63,279 nucleotides of DNA from Caldilineae bacterium (GCA_011176545.1 DUEN01000020.1:26843-90121); one strand, 5' to 3'; positions 6,679-18,554 are shown, counted from the first letter of the stretch. Translations and numbers: made by a program. Notes: generated by a model from the letters alone, not told the origin.

Positions 6679-9513
6679 ATGAGCGATCGTTACGTACCGC
6701 AGGAGATCGAGCCTAAGTGGCAGAAGAAGTGGGAGGAGGAGGGTCTGTATCGTACCGTCGAGGACCCCAACAAGCCGAAGTGGTATTTCCTGACCATGTT
6801 GCCGTATCCCAGCGGCGATCTTCATATCGGCCACTGGTACGCGATGACGCCATCCGATGCCGCGGCGCGATATAAGCGCATGCGGGGATACAATGTGTTC
6901 TTCCCCATCGGCTTCGACGCGTTCGGGTTGCCGGCCGAGAACGCGGCCATCCGACATGGCATCCATCCTGCCAAATGGACGTACCAGAACATCGAGCGCA
7001 TGCGCCGCCAGTTGAAGTCCATGGGGGCCATGTGGGCCTGGGATCGCGAGGTCATTACCTGTGACCCCCGCTATTACCGGTGGACGCAATGGTTCTTCCT
7101 GAAGTTCTATGAGAACGGCCTGGCCTACCGGGACTACGTCGCGGTGGATTTTTGCCCCACCTGTAACACCACGCTGGCCCGCGAGCAGGTGTGGGGCGAA
7201 GATCGCCACTGCGAGCGCTGCGGCACGCCGGTCATCCGTAAGAAGTTGAACCAGTGGCTGTTCCGCATCACCAAGTACGCGGATGAGCTGCTCGATTTCT
7301 CCAAGATCGACTGGCCGGAACGGGTCAAGCTCATGCAGACCAACTGGATCGGCCGCAGCGAGGGCGCTGAGGTGATCTTTAAGGTCGCGCCGGGGTTCCT
7401 GCCCGAGGATGCCGATCCGGCTGAGGGGGATATCGTGGTCTTCACCACCCGGCCCGACACGTTGTGGGGCGCCACCTTCATGGTGCTCTCCCCAGAGCAT
7501 CCGCTGGTGGAACGGATCACCACGCCGGAGTATCGGGCTGAGGTGGAGGCTTATCAGCAGCAGGCCGCCCGGCTGGACGAGATCACGCGTACCTCCACTG
7601 AAAGGGAGAAGACGGGCGTCTTCACCGGCGCGTATGCCATCAACCCGGTGAACGGCGAACGTATCCCCGTGTGGATCGCCGACTACGTGTTGATGACCTA
7701 TGGCACCGGCGCCATCATGGCCGTGCCCGCTCACGACGAACGCGACTATGAGTTCGCCCTGAAGTTCGGGCTGCCCATCATCCCGGTGATCGATCGCACG
7801 GATGGCCGGGCGAAGAGCCTGATCCGGCCGGGCGCCGTAGCTGACGGCTTCGTCGATCGCCTGCGGGAGGAGGGTTTCTCGCTCCAGGAGATGGACGAGG
7901 GTGTCCTGGTCACGCTGGAGGGGGATGAGCAGATCGATCGTTATGCGGCCTTGATCCGGGAGCACGTCCAGCCCGGGCATTGGTGCGAGATCGTGGGACG
8001 CCGCTGGCAGTTCATCTTCCCTGATGCCGTGCTGACGCTGGACTCCATCGCGGCGGATCGGGAGATCCTGAAGCGCTGCCAGGCGCTGGATCCCTCGCTG
8101 CAGGGCTATCGCACGACGATGGAGATGTTGAACGCCGTCCAGGGCTACAGGGACATCCTGTTCCATGACGAATACGGCGCGATGATCCATTCCGGCCCGT
8201 TCAGCGGCACGCCCGGCGATGTGGCGGTGAAGCGGGTCACCGAGTGGCTGGAGGAACAGGGCATCGGCAAGTTCGCCGTGAGTTACCGCCTGCGAGACTG
8301 GCTGATCAGCCGGCAGCGGATGTGGGGCGCGCCCATCCCCATCATCTACTGCCCGAAGTGCGGGACCGTGCCCGTGCCGTATGAGGATCTACCGGTGTTG
8401 CTGCCCGATGACGCGGAGTTCCTGCCCACCGGCGAGAGCCCGCTCAAATACCACGAGGGGTTCCGGTACGTGAAGTGTCCCAAGTGCGGCGCTGATGCCG
8501 AGCGCGAGACGGATACCATGGATACCTTCGTGTGTTCTTCATGGTACCACTACGCCTACGTGAGCCCTTACTACAAAGCGGGCGAGCCCATCGGCCCGGA
8601 CGACAAGCCGTTCGATCCGGAGAAGGGGAAGTACTGGCTGCCGGTGGATCAGTACACGGGCGGCATCGAGCACGCCACCATGCACCTGCTGTACACCCGG
8701 TTCTTCACCAAGGCCATGCGGGATATGGGCATCGTGGACTTCGACGAGCCTATGCTGCGCCTGTTCAACCAGGGCACGATCCTGGGCGAGGATGGCGAGA
8801 AGATGTCGAAGTCCCGCGGCAACGTCATCGCCCCGGATGATCTGGTGGAGCGCTACGGCGCGGACACCGTGCGGGCGTATTTAATGTTCATCGGCCCGTG
8901 GGATCAGGGTGGCCCGTGGAACTCACAGGGGATCGAGGGTGTGCGTCGGTTCCTGGACCGGGTGTGGAGCGTGGTGACGGAGCCGCCGGCCCATCCCGCC
9001 GACGGCGAGCCGACCGAGGAGGAGATCCGGGCGCTGAGGCGCAAGACCCATCAGACGATCCGCAAGGTGACGCACGACATCGAGAACTTCCGATTCAACA
9101 CGATGATCGCGGCGCTGATGGAGTTCAATAACTATCTGATTAAGGCCAAGGAGACGGCCGTCTATGGCACGCCGGCGTGGGATGAGGCCATCGACAGCCT
9201 GTTGCTGATGATGGCGCCCTCGACGCCGCACATCGCTGAGGAGCTGTGGCAGCGGCGGCATCCGGGTCCCAGCGTCCATCTGCAGTCCTGGCCGGAGTGG
9301 GACGAGGAGATCGCCAAGGAGGAGACGATCACGCTGGTCGTGCAGGTGAACGGTCGGGTGCGGGATCGGATCGAAGTGCCCGCCGACATTACGGAGGAGC
9401 AGGCCAAGGAGCTGGCGCTGGCCACGAAGGGCGCGCAGCGCCACACCGCTGGCAAGGAGATCGTGAAGATCATCTATGCGCCCCGTCGGCTGGTGAACAT
9501 CGTCGTGCGGTAG
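6679..9513 (+). CDS. leuS: Leucyl-tRNA synthetase
   Basis: 944-residue class Ia synthetase charging tRNA-Leu. It has the HIGH motif (DLHIGHW), zinc-binding CPTC...CERC and CPKC...CPKC pairs, the CP1 editing domain with TGTGAIMAVPAHDERD, YRLRDWLISRQRMWG, KMSKS (EKMSKSRGN near residue 709) and a C-terminal anticodon/tail region. It is longer than the usual 810-880 residues because about 115 residues (roughly 376-492) are inserted between the editing-domain core and LFHDEYGAMIHSG. GGGAGTG precedes the ATG. It lies 182 bp after the ilvE-cupin-membrane protein genes on the same strand and may share their T-box leader. Confidence 0.97.
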   Translation: MSDRYVPQEIEPKWQKKWEEEGLYRTVEDPNKPKWYFLTMLPYPSGDLHIGHWYAMTPSDAAARYKRMRGYNVFFPIGFDAFGLPAENAAIRHGIHPAKWTYQNIERMRRQLKSMGAMWAWDREVITCDPRYYRWTQWFFLKFYENGLAYRDYVAVDFCPTCNTTLAREQVWGEDRHCERCGTPVIRKKLNQWLFRITKYADELLDFSKIDWPERVKLMQTNWIGRSEGAEVIFKVAPGFLPEDADPAEGDIVVFTTRPDTLWGATFMVLSPEHPLVERITTPEYRAEVEAYQQQAARLDEITRTSTEREKTGVFTGAYAINPVNGERIPVWIADYVLMTYGTGAIMAVPAHDERDYEFALKFGLPIIPVIDRTDGRAKSLIRPGAVADGFVDRLREEGFSLQEMDEGVLVTLEGDEQIDRYAALIREHVQPGHWCEIVGRRWQFIFPDAVLTLDSIAADREILKRCQALDPSLQGYRTTMEMLNAVQGYRDILFHDEYGAMIHSGPFSGTPGDVAVKRVTEWLEEQGIGKFAVSYRLRDWLISRQRMWGAPIPIIYCPKCGTVPVPYEDLPVLLPDDAEFLPTGESPLKYHEGFRYVKCPKCGADAERETDTMDTFVCSSWYHYAYVSPYYKAGEPIGPDDKPFDPEKGKYWLPVDQYTGGIEHATMHLLYTRFFTKAMRDMGIVDFDEPMLRLFNQGTILGEDGEKMSKSRGNVIAPDDLVERYGADTVRAYLMFIGPWDQGGPWNSQGIEGVRRFLDRVWSVVTEPPAHPADGEPTEEEIRALRRKTHQTIRKVTHDIENFRFNTMIAALMEFNNYLIKAKETAVYGTPAWDEAIDSLLLMMAPSTPHIAEELWQRRHPGPSVHLQSWPEWDEEIAKEETITLVVQVNGRVRDRIEVPADITEEQAKELALATKGAQRHTAGKEIVKIIYAPRRLVNIVVR

Positions 9514-9534
9514 GCGTATGCGAGATCGAGGACG

Positions 9535-9567
9535 ATGAGGGGTTTTCATGCCCCTCATTTTCTTTTT
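9535..9567 (+). terminator. Rho-independent terminator after leuS
   Basis: ATGAGGGG (9535-9542) pairs with CCCCTCAT (9551-9558) around an 8-nt loop, followed by TTTTCTTTTT. It separates leuS from the RidA gene, which has its own promoter. Confidence 0.9.
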
Positions 9568-9592
9568 CTCCGAGATCAATCTGGGGCTCTCC

Positions 9593-9621
9593 TTGACAGC
9601 GTTTGATGGGCAACCTAGAAT
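9593..9621 (+). promoter_or_regulatory. Promoter for the RidA gene
   Basis: TTGACA (9593-9598), a 17-bp spacer and TAGAAT (9616-9621) lie just after the leuS terminator and 36 bp before the RidA ATG. Confidence 0.8.
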
Positions 9622-9657
9622 GCCGTTGAAAAATTCAGCGTGAAGGAGATGTGCACA

Positions 9658-10050
9658 ATGAAGCGCGAGATCATCGCCACCGATCGCGCGCCTGCCGCGG
9701 TGGGGCCTTACTCCCAGGCCGTGCGGGTGGGCGATCTCATCTTCACCGCTGGGCAGATCGGCATCGACCCGGCTACCGGTAAGCTGCGTGAGGGCCTGGA
9801 GGCGCAGACACGCCAAGTCCTGGATAACCTGCGGGCCATCCTGGAGGCCGCGGGGAGCAGCCTGGACGACGTTATCAAGGCGACCATCTTCCTCACGGAT
9901 ATCGCGAACTTCGCCACCGTGAACGCCATCTATGGCGCCGTCTTCTCGGGCCAGCCGCCCGCCCGTTCGACCGTTCAGGTCGCCGCGCTCCCCCTGGGCG
10001 CGGAGGTCGAGATCGAGGCCGTCGCCTTGGTGCGAGACGCACAATCCTGA
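9658..10050 (+). CDS. ridA: RidA family reactive intermediate deaminase
   Basis: 130 residues matching RidA/YER057c/UK114 in length and motifs: [45 protein letters not shown] and the terminal [24 protein letters not shown] with the substrate-binding Arg. RidA hydrolyses the enamine/imine products of PLP dehydratases and protects PLP enzymes, including branched-chain aminotransferases, from damage; an ilvE gene lies about 4 kb upstream. I chose the ATG at 9658, with GGAG 9 nt upstream, over the one at 9640. Confidence 0.94.
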   Translation: MKREIIATDRAPAAVGPYSQAVRVGDLIFTAGQIGIDPATGKLREGLEAQTRQVLDNLRAILEAAGSSLDDVIKATIFLTDIANFATVNAIYGAVFSGQPPARSTVQVAALPLGAEVEIEAVALVRDAQS

Positions 10051-10073
10051 GGGCCGCCTCGCTCGCCAGTTGT

Positions 10074-10102
10074 TTGCGTCTCATGAGGAAACAGGGTATA
10101 AT
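10074..10102 (+). promoter_or_regulatory. Promoter for the S1-domain protein gene
   Basis: TTGCGT (10074-10079), a 17-bp spacer and a perfect TATAAT (10097-10102). Transcription would start near 10109, giving a leader of about 27 nt. Confidence 0.78.
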
Positions 10103-10135
10103 GTTTTCACACCTCAGGAGGAGAAGCAGGCACGC

Positions 10136-11509
10136 ATGGAAAACGTGGAGAACGCCCAGCCCGCTATCGAGGAGCAGGGGAGCGGTGCTCCTCCCCCCAT
10201 GGAGGAGGAGACGCCCGCGGAGCAGCAAGACGTCCACCCCATGGCCGAATTGCTGGAGGCCGAGGACTTCAGTGACTTTCAACCCCAGGCAGGTGAGATC
10301 CGGGACGGTGTTATCGTCAGCATCAGCCCCACGGAGATCCTGATCGACATCGGAGCCAAGACGGAAGGCATCGTCTACGGCCGTGAACTGGAGCGGCTCG
10401 GCCCTGAATTGGAGAAGCTCAAACCGGGGGATCCCGTCGTCACCTATGTGGTCAGGCCCGAGGACAAGGATGGCAACATTGTCCTCTCGTTGACCCGGGC
10501 CCAGCAGGAGCGTGATTGGCGTCGCGCGGAGGAGCTGCTGCGCACCCAGGAGATCTTCGAGGGTGTGGTCAGCGGGTACAACCGTGGCGGCGTGATCGTC
10601 AAGCTGGGAAAGGTGCGGGGATTCGTCCCCAAATCGCAGCTCGCTAATGTGCATCGTACTGAGGCCGCATCGGAGGCGGGAGATAGCGAGCCCTGGTGGG
10701 CGAGTCTGGTAGGCACTAAGCTACAGCTCAAGGTCATTGAGCTGGACCGCCGACGGAACCGTCTGATCCTGTCCGAGCGTCAGGCCCTTCGTGAGTGGCG
10801 CAAACAGCAGAAGGAGCGCCTGCTGGAGACTCTAAAGAAGGGCGATCGCGTCAAGGGGAAGGTGAGCAGCCTGGCCAGCTTTGGCGCTTTCGTTGATCTG
10901 GGCGGCGCGGATGGCCTGATCCACCTCTCGGAGCTCTCCTGGAGCCGCGTCAACCATCCCAGCGAGGTGCTCCAGGTCGGGCAGGAGGTGGAGGTTGAGG
11001 TCATCAACGTCGATCGGGAGCGGAAGCGCATCGGGCTCAGCCTGCGTCGGCTACAGCCTGAGCCCTGGAGCGTGGTGCACGAGAAGTTCGCCGTCGGCCA
11101 GCTCGTCGAGGGCACCATCACAAAGTTGATGGATTTCGGGGCCTTCGCCCAGATCGATGATGGTATTGAGGGCCTGATTCACATCTCCGAGCTGTCCGAT
11201 GAGCGCATCAATCATCCCAGCGAGGTCGTCAAGGAAGGGGAGACGTATACGCTCCGTATCATCCGCATCGAGCCGCACCGGCGGCGTATCGGCTTGAGCC
11301 TGAAGCAGGTGGATGAGGACCGATACGCTGAGTACGACTGGCGCGAGGCGGATGAGGACGAAGAGGTGGAGTGGGCATCTGACGCTATAACGGAAGAGCC
11401 GGAAGAGGAAGATGTAGCAGCGGCCTTCGAGACACCGGATGTAGAAGAAGCAGAAGAAGAAGATGTAAGCGACGGCGAGGCCGCCGGGGAAGAGGATTAC
11501 GAGCTCTAA
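10136..11509 (+). CDS. rpsA: S1-domain RNA-binding protein (ribosomal protein S1-like, four S1 repeats)
   Basis: 457 residues with an acidic N-terminal extension and four S1/OB repeats: [42 protein letters not shown] and [17 protein letters not shown]. The last two carry the GLIHxSEL signature. The C-terminal 60 residues are very acidic (runs of Glu and Asp). Four-repeat S1 proteins occur in Gram-positive-type lineages, where they bind mRNA and assist translation initiation. The ATG at 10136 lies directly after the promoter at 10074-10102; a longer frame from 9932 would overlap ridA and is rejected. Confidence 0.9.
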   Translation: MENVENAQPAIEEQGSGAPPPMEEETPAEQQDVHPMAELLEAEDFSDFQPQAGEIRDGVIVSISPTEILIDIGAKTEGIVYGRELERLGPELEKLKPGDPVVTYVVRPEDKDGNIVLSLTRAQQERDWRRAEELLRTQEIFEGVVSGYNRGGVIVKLGKVRGFVPKSQLANVHRTEAASEAGDSEPWWASLVGTKLQLKVIELDRRRNRLILSERQALREWRKQQKERLLETLKKGDRVKGKVSSLASFGAFVDLGGADGLIHLSELSWSRVNHPSEVLQVGQEVEVEVINVDRERKRIGLSLRRLQPEPWSVVHEKFAVGQLVEGTITKLMDFGAFAQIDDGIEGLIHISELSDERINHPSEVVKEGETYTLRIIRIEPHRRRIGLSLKQVDEDRYAEYDWREADEDEEVEWASDAITEEPEEEDVAAAFETPDVEEAEEEDVSDGEAAGEEDYEL

Positions 11510-11834
11510 CAATATCAAAGATCGACGGCTCTTGGCCCTGGGCTTGATCGGCACCCATGCGTGTTGTCGATGCCTATGGCCGTGTGAGCCGAGGAACTGA
11601 CACCACCCCGGATTCTGCATCAGACCGGGCTGCTACGACGACGTCGAGCGAGGGGGCGAGGGCCGGAAGGCACAGAGCCCCCTTGTGTTTATACGTTGTG
11701 AACCCTCCCTACAGTGCCTTGTGTCATGATCCATTGAATGGAACTCGGCTTACCACGGTCTTCGAACGTCCACGTTATACTTAGAATAGACCCGCTTGTG
11801 ATAATAATCCATTTTGAACTAAGGATGGAAGATC
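11510..11834 (+). other. Intergenic region before clpC with a possible terminator
   Basis: This 325-bp gap holds a possible terminator: GGGGGC (11652-11657) pairs with GCCCCC (11677-11682), followed by TTGTGTTT. It would end the rpsA transcript. A TATACT at 11776-11781 may be a -10 element for clpC but has no good -35. I see no CtsR heptad repeats, no CIRCE element and no convincing ORF. Confidence 0.4.
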
Positions 11835-14330
<2,496 letters not shown>

Positions 14331-14360
14331 TGGCCTCGTGAGCAGGTAAGCGTGGTCAGA

Positions 14361-14390
14361 GGGGGTGAGATCAGGTTCTCACCCCCTTTT
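14361..14390 (+). terminator. Rho-independent terminator after clpC
   Basis: GGGGGTGAGA (14361-14370) pairs with TCTCACCCCC (14377-14386) around a 6-nt loop, followed by TTTT. Confidence 0.88.
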
Positions 14391-14418
14391 CGCGTCAGGA
14401 AGCTTCGGGGGAGCCTCT

Positions 14419-14449
14419 CTTTGTGCCCTTCGTGCTCTTTGTGGTAAAA
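14419..14449 (+). repeat. Dispersed repeat of the CCTTCGTGCTCTTTGTGG type
   Basis: Short text ending TTTGTGGTAAAA directly before radA. It resembles other intergenic copies in this window that read CTTAGCGTCTTGGTGACTTC (49540s, 42080s). It may also supply -10-like sequence for radA. Confidence 0.45.
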
Positions 14450-14486
14450 TCCTCCTCGAACATTTGAGCGAATATGGGGGATCGCC

Positions 14487-15854
14487 ATGGCTAAGGTGAA
14501 AACGCGATATGTTTGCCAGCAATGTGGCAGCGCTCATATGAAGTGGATGGGACGCTGCCCCGACTGCGGGGAATGGAACACGCTGGTGGAGACGGTGATC
14601 GAGGAGGATCGTGGCCCGGCCAGGCGGGCGCGGGCGACCAGCGACGTGTCCCCTGTGCCGCTGCCGGATATCGCCGCGGATGGATTCGAACGCATCCCCG
14701 TCCCTATGGGTGAGCTGAGCCGCGTGTTGGGCGGCGGCATCGTCCCCGGCTCCGTCGTGCTTATCGGAGGGGACCCTGGCATTGGGAAATCCACCCTGCT
14801 TCTCCAGCTATGCGCGCTCCTGGCGGAGGATCAGGACGTCCTCTATATCTCGGGTGAGGAGTCGGCCACCCAGATTAAGATGCGCGCCGCCCGGCTTGGA
14901 ATCAACAACCCACACCTGTATATCCTCGCCGACACGCATTTGGAGACCATCCTGGCCCAGATCGAACACATGAACCCGCGCATCGCCGTGGTGGATTCCA
15001 TCCAGGCCATCTATACCGATGCACTCACATCGGCCGCAGGGTCCGTCAGCCAAGTCCGTGAGTGCGCGGCGCAGCTCCTGCGCCTGGCCAAGGCCCAGGC
15101 GATCCCCATCTTCCTGGTGGGGCATGTCACCAAGGAGGGCACTATCGCCGGGCCGCGGGTGCTGGAACACATGGTGGATACGGTGCTCTATCTGGAGGGG
15201 GAGCGATTCCACACGTATCGCATCCTGCGCTCAGTGAAGAACCGCTTCGGCTCCACTAACGAGGTGGGCGTCTTCGAGATGGTGGAATGCGGCATGCAGG
15301 AGGTGCCCAATCCCTCGGAGGCGTTCCTGGCCGAGCGCATGCCTAACGCGGCCGGGTCCGCCATTGCCGTCACATTAGAGGGCACCCGCCCGTTGCTGGT
15401 GGAGATTCAAGCCCTATCCTCCACGACGAGTTTCCCCTCGCCAAGGCGCACCGGTAATGGCGTCGATTTCAACCGCCTGCTGCTGCTGGTGGCCGTGTTG
15501 AGCAAGCGGGTGGGGCTGCGGCTGAGCGATCAGGATGTGTTCGTCAACGTAGTGGGTGGCCTTACCGTGCGGGAGCCGGCCGCCGATCTGGCGGTGGCGT
15601 GCGCTATCGCCTCCAGTGTGCGGAATGTCCCCGTCGCCGCTGACCTGGCTATCATAGGCGAAGTGGGGCTCTCAGGCGAGCTGCGCTCGGTGCATCAGCT
15701 GGCCAGGCGGTTGAGCGAGGCGGGGCAACTGGGGTTCCGCCGCTGTCTGGTGCCCAAGAGCGGGCTGCGCCGTCTGGATCCGCCGGTGGACGGGGTGGAG
15801 ATCATCGGGGTGCGCACCCTGGCCGACGCGTTGGAGGTGGCGTTAGGCGGGTAA
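14487..15854 (+). CDS. radA: DNA repair protein RadA/Sms
   Basis: 455 residues. It starts with a C4 zinc finger (CQQCGSAH...GRCPDCGEW), followed by a RecA-like ATPase with GGDPGIGKSTL, the RadA signature KNRFGST and a C-terminal Lon-protease-like domain (EPAADLAVACAIASS). RadA is a branch-migration helicase that processes recombination intermediates with RecA. GGGGGAT precedes the ATG. It is last in its direction and converges with the CoA-disulfide reductase gene. Confidence 0.96.
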   Translation: MAKVKTRYVCQQCGSAHMKWMGRCPDCGEWNTLVETVIEEDRGPARRARATSDVSPVPLPDIAADGFERIPVPMGELSRVLGGGIVPGSVVLIGGDPGIGKSTLLLQLCALLAEDQDVLYISGEESATQIKMRAARLGINNPHLYILADTHLETILAQIEHMNPRIAVVDSIQAIYTDALTSAAGSVSQVRECAAQLLRLAKAQAIPIFLVGHVTKEGTIAGPRVLEHMVDTVLYLEGERFHTYRILRSVKNRFGSTNEVGVFEMVECGMQEVPNPSEAFLAERMPNAAGSAIAVTLEGTRPLLVEIQALSSTTSFPSPRRTGNGVDFNRLLLLVAVLSKRVGLRLSDQDVFVNVVGGLTVREPAADLAVACAIASSVRNVPVAADLAIIGEVGLSGELRSVHQLARRLSEAGQLGFRRCLVPKSGLRRLDPPVDGVEIIGVRTLADALEVALGG

Positions 15855-15880
15855 AGCGGCGATTCTGCTGGATGAAATGA

Positions 15881-15916
15881 GAGGCGCCCAGAGGAGCTTA
15901 TCACCCTGGGCGTCTC
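15881..15916. terminator. Hairpin between convergent genes radA and CoADR
   Basis: GAGGCGCCCAG (15881-15891) pairs with CTGGGCGTCTC (15906-15916), one G.T pair. T tails are weak on both strands. Its place between two convergent stop codons suggests a bidirectional terminator. Confidence 0.6.
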
Positions 15917-15937
15917 TGTAACCCGGACAGGAGGCTA

Positions 15938-17638
15938 TCACGCTCCTTGCTTCAGTTCATACGGCCAGGCAACGATACCCCCGTCCATGAATCGCACATT
16001 GGTAAAGCCTGCCCCCTTTAGGATGCGATAGGCCTCATAGCCGCGCAGGCTGATCTTGCAGAAGGGGATGATCTCCTTGTCTCGCGGCAGATCATCCAGG
16101 CTGGGACGTAGCCGCCCCAGGGGGATAAGACGCACGCGTGGGTCCTCGATGCGTACCGCCTCATACTCAGCCGGGCTGCGAACATCGAGCAGGATGAAGT
16201 CGTCGCCGCGATCCATCTTGGCCTTGACCTCCTGTGGCGAGATGGATTCGGCCAGACCATCGATCTTGTTACGCACGATGTTCGCGGCGTGGATCAGGTT
16301 GTCCAACGCTTGTGAATACGGCGGAGCGTAGGTCAGGTCCAGCGTGGCCACGTCGTCCACGGTGGCCTTGAACCGTAGAGCGGTAGCCGCCACGTCTACA
16401 CGTTTATCGGCCTCACCCGGCCCCACGGCCTGGATACCCAACAATCGCCGTGTGTCCGCATCGGCGATGAGCTTGATTAGAAGGGTCTGAGCCGTCGGAT
16501 AGTAATGAGGTTTATCGGGCCCAGGAGCCAGGCAGGTCACGACGTTGTAGCCGCGCTGGCGGGCCTCCTGCTCCGTCAAGCCCGTGCGCCCCACGTTGTA
16601 ATCGAAGACCTTGACGATGGCCGTCCCTAAGATGCCTGGGAACACCTCATCGCCTCCCGCGATGTTGGTGCCGATGACGCGGCCATGTTTGTTAGCCGTA
16701 GAGCCCAGCGGCGCATACGCCCACTCACCAGTGATAAGGTGTTTGTTCTCCACGCAGTCACCGCCCGCATAGATATCCGGATCGCTCGTCTGCATCCACT
16801 CGTTGACCAGGATGCCGCCGTGGGGGCCGATCTCCAGGCCTGCCTCTCGAGCCAGATCGCTGCGCGGCCGGACGCCCACGGCGATCAAGACCATGTCCGC
16901 GGGCAGCTCACGTTTCTCGGTGATGACGCGGTTGACTGCCCCCAGGTCGCCCTCCAGGCGTATGACCTTCTCGCCGGTGTATACGTTGACACCTTTGGCT
17001 ACGATGTGTTTGGTGAGGAAAGCCGCTGTCTCCACATCCAGCAGTCCGGGGAGCACGTGGGGCATCATCTCCACTACGTCCACTTCTAGGCCACGCTCCA
17101 CCAGTGCCTCGCTCATCTCTAGTCCGATGAGCCCCCCTCCGACGATAACAACGCGCTTGATGCTGCCGGAGCTGATGGCATCGCGGATCGCGCTGGCGTT
17201 ACGCGGCTCTCGCAGACCGAAGACGTAATCCAACCGGATGCCAGGGATAGGCGGCATGACCGAGTAGCCGCCGGTTGCCAGGACTAGCTTGTCATACGGG
17301 AATTCGTACTGTTCGCCCGTCTCCAGGTTGACCGCCCGCACGAGCTTGTGCTCGCGGTCGATGGATACGGCGCGGGTTCGGGTGTAGACCTCGATGTTCT
17401 TCACGTTGCGGAAGAAGGAGGCATTGCGCGGCGTGCCCACTGGCGTGCACATCAGCTCGCGCATCTCCGACACGGTGCCTTTAATGTAGTACGGCATCCC
17501 GCAGCCGGCATACGAGAGGGCGCTTCCTTGTTCGATGATGGTGATCTCCGCGTTGGGATCCATACGCCGGGCACGCGCCGCGGCTTTTGGACCACAAGCT
17601 ACGCCACCAATTACGACGATGCGTTGGCGTTCACTCAT
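15938..17638 (-). CDS. CoA-disulfide reductase-type flavoprotein with C-terminal rhodanese domain
   Basis: 566 residues. The N-terminal FAD/NAD(P)H pyridine nucleotide-disulfide oxidoreductase part has GGVACGPKAAARARR, the single redox Cys46 in LSYAGCGMPYY, the NAD site VVIVGGGLIGLEMSEAL and the FAD motif DIYAGGDC. A rhodanese domain (about residues 465-566) follows, with a candidate catalytic Cys527 in PFCKISLRG. The fusion corresponds to the CoADR-RHD family, which reduces CoA disulfides/persulfides or polysulfide and moves sulfane sulfur. AAGGAGG lies 7 nt before the ATG and a TTGACT/TATGGT promoter lies upstream. It is divergent from an XRE-cupin regulator. Confidence 0.9.
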   Translation of the reverse strand: MSERQRIVVIGGVACGPKAAARARRMDPNAEITIIEQGSALSYAGCGMPYYIKGTVSEMRELMCTPVGTPRNASFFRNVKNIEVYTRTRAVSIDREHKLVRAVNLETGEQYEFPYDKLVLATGGYSVMPPIPGIRLDYVFGLREPRNASAIRDAISSGSIKRVVIVGGGLIGLEMSEALVERGLEVDVVEMMPHVLPGLLDVETAAFLTKHIVAKGVNVYTGEKVIRLEGDLGAVNRVITEKRELPADMVLIAVGVRPRSDLAREAGLEIGPHGGILVNEWMQTSDPDIYAGGDCVENKHLITGEWAYAPLGSTANKHGRVIGTNIAGGDEVFPGILGTAIVKVFDYNVGRTGLTEQEARQRGYNVVTCLAPGPDKPHYYPTAQTLLIKLIADADTRRLLGIQAVGPGEADKRVDVAATALRFKATVDDVATLDLTYAPPYSQALDNLIHAANIVRNKIDGLAESISPQEVKAKMDRGDDFILLDVRSPAEYEAVRIEDPRVRLIPLGRLRPSLDDLPRDKEIIPFCKISLRGYEAYRILKGAGFTNVRFMDGGIVAWPYELKQGA

Positions 17639-17687
17639 GAGGCAACCTCCTTAAAAGATGGTGACCAATAGGGGGCTGACTTTCATG

Positions 17688-17716
17688 ACCATAGCACGAA
17701 AGGGTGAGTTAGTCAA
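17688..17716 (-). promoter_or_regulatory. Promoter for the CoA-disulfide reductase gene
   Basis: On the minus strand TTGACT (17716-17711) and TATGGT (17693-17688) are 17 bp apart. Transcription would start near 17681, about 43 nt before the ATG. Confidence 0.75.
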
Positions 17717-17722
17717 ATATTT

Positions 17723-17738
17723 TGTGTATATAGGCACA
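17723..17738. promoter_or_regulatory. TGTG-N8-CACA dyad, possible CRP/FNR-type operator
   Basis: TGTGTATATAGGCACA has the half-site spacing of CRP/FNR-family operators and lies just upstream of the -35 box of the CoADR promoter. No such regulator is encoded in the window, so the identity is a guess. Confidence 0.35.
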
Positions 17739-17954
17739 TCCTATGGTATGATGTACTAGCATGATTGTACGAAGCGAGTTTCGCCCTATAAAAGGCCGTC
17801 AAGAGCACATCAGGGAATCCTTCCATATTCGGATGGGCTGTATCAAACAAGGGCTTCGAATCCCCCTGAGGAGAGAAATAAGGTATAATCTAGCCATCAA
17901 GATCTATACGGGAGGACAGTGTTTCGATAAGATTGGAGATCACGAGGGAGGAGG

Positions 17955-18530
17955 ATGGACGAATCAAGGGAGAGTCCGCCGGATGTAGGCGCACGGCTCA
18001 GGGAGCTACGGCGGGCGCGGGGGCTATCCCTGCGCGACCTGGCGGCGGCCAGCGGGGTGTCCGCCAATACGATCAGCCTAGTGGAGCGCGGTCGCAGTTC
18101 GCCGAGCGTGGCAACGCTGCATCGCCTGACCAGGGCTTTAGACGTGCCCATCACGGCGTTGTTCGAGGAGTCCAGTGCGAGCTCGGTAGTAGTCACCCGG
18201 GCGGGAGAGCGCCGACCGATTCGCGGGGGATGGGGGGATCTGGAAAGCCTGGGCGCTGGAGTGCCCCATCAGCAGATCTCGCCCTTCCTCCTCACGATCA
18301 AGCCTTCAAAGCGCTCGCGCGGTTTGGTCATCTCTCATTCAGGCGATGAGTTCATCTATTGCTTAAGCGGGCGAGTCGAATACGTGGTCGATGGTCGTTC
18401 CTACGTATTGGAGCCGGGGGATAGCCTGTTGTTCGAGGCTCGCTTGCCTCATCATTGGCGAGCGTTGGACGGGCAGCCCGCTCAGATCCTCCTGATCATG
18501 CAAGACGATCAGGCGCATCCACTGGAGTGA
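17955..18530 (+). CDS. XRE-family transcriptional regulator with C-terminal cupin sensor
   Basis: 191 residues: an HTH_3 domain (about residues 12-67, LRELRRARGLSLRDLAAASG...NTISLVERG) and a cupin_2 domain (about 110-180) with HSGDEFIYCLSGRVEY and LEPGDSLLFEARLPHHW. This is the MerR-unrelated XRE-cupin (SutR/PuuR-like) architecture, in which the cupin senses a small metabolite. E. coli SutR controls sulfur use; the divergent sulfur-redox CoADR gene here fits a similar role, but that is inference. GGGAGGAGG lies immediately before the ATG. cutA follows on the same strand. Confidence 0.88.
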   Translation: MDESRESPPDVGARLRELRRARGLSLRDLAAASGVSANTISLVERGRSSPSVATLHRLTRALDVPITALFEESSASSVVVTRAGERRPIRGGWGDLESLGAGVPHQQISPFLLTIKPSKRSRGLVISHSGDEFIYCLSGRVEYVVDGRSYVLEPGDSLLFEARLPHHWRALDGQPAQILLIMQDDQAHPLE

Positions 18531-18554
18531 GCCGATATGGGAGAGGGGGCGGCC

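Larger units (their letters stand above)
17641..17954. other. Divergent regulatory region between CoADR and the XRE-cupin gene
   Basis: About 314 bp with no convincing gene. It holds the minus-strand promoter, a TGTG-N8-CACA dyad and AT-rich patches. TATAAT occurs at 17884-17889 on the plus strand but lacks a spaced -35. A short frame at 17761-17988 has unlikely composition and overlaps the regulator start, so I do not call it. Confidence 0.6.

Noticed and set aside
11510..11834. CtsR or HrcA operator before clpC
   Set aside because: Neither the CtsR heptad pair nor the CIRCE inverted repeat is found.
17840..17872. Text resembling a tRNA T arm (GGGCTTCGAATCCCCC) in the region before the XRE-cupin gene
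   Set aside because: No acceptor stem, D arm or anticodon arm can be formed around it; chance similarity.
17761..17988. 75-residue plus-strand frame before the regulator
   Set aside because: It overlaps the regulator start and has no ribosome-binding site or family resemblance.
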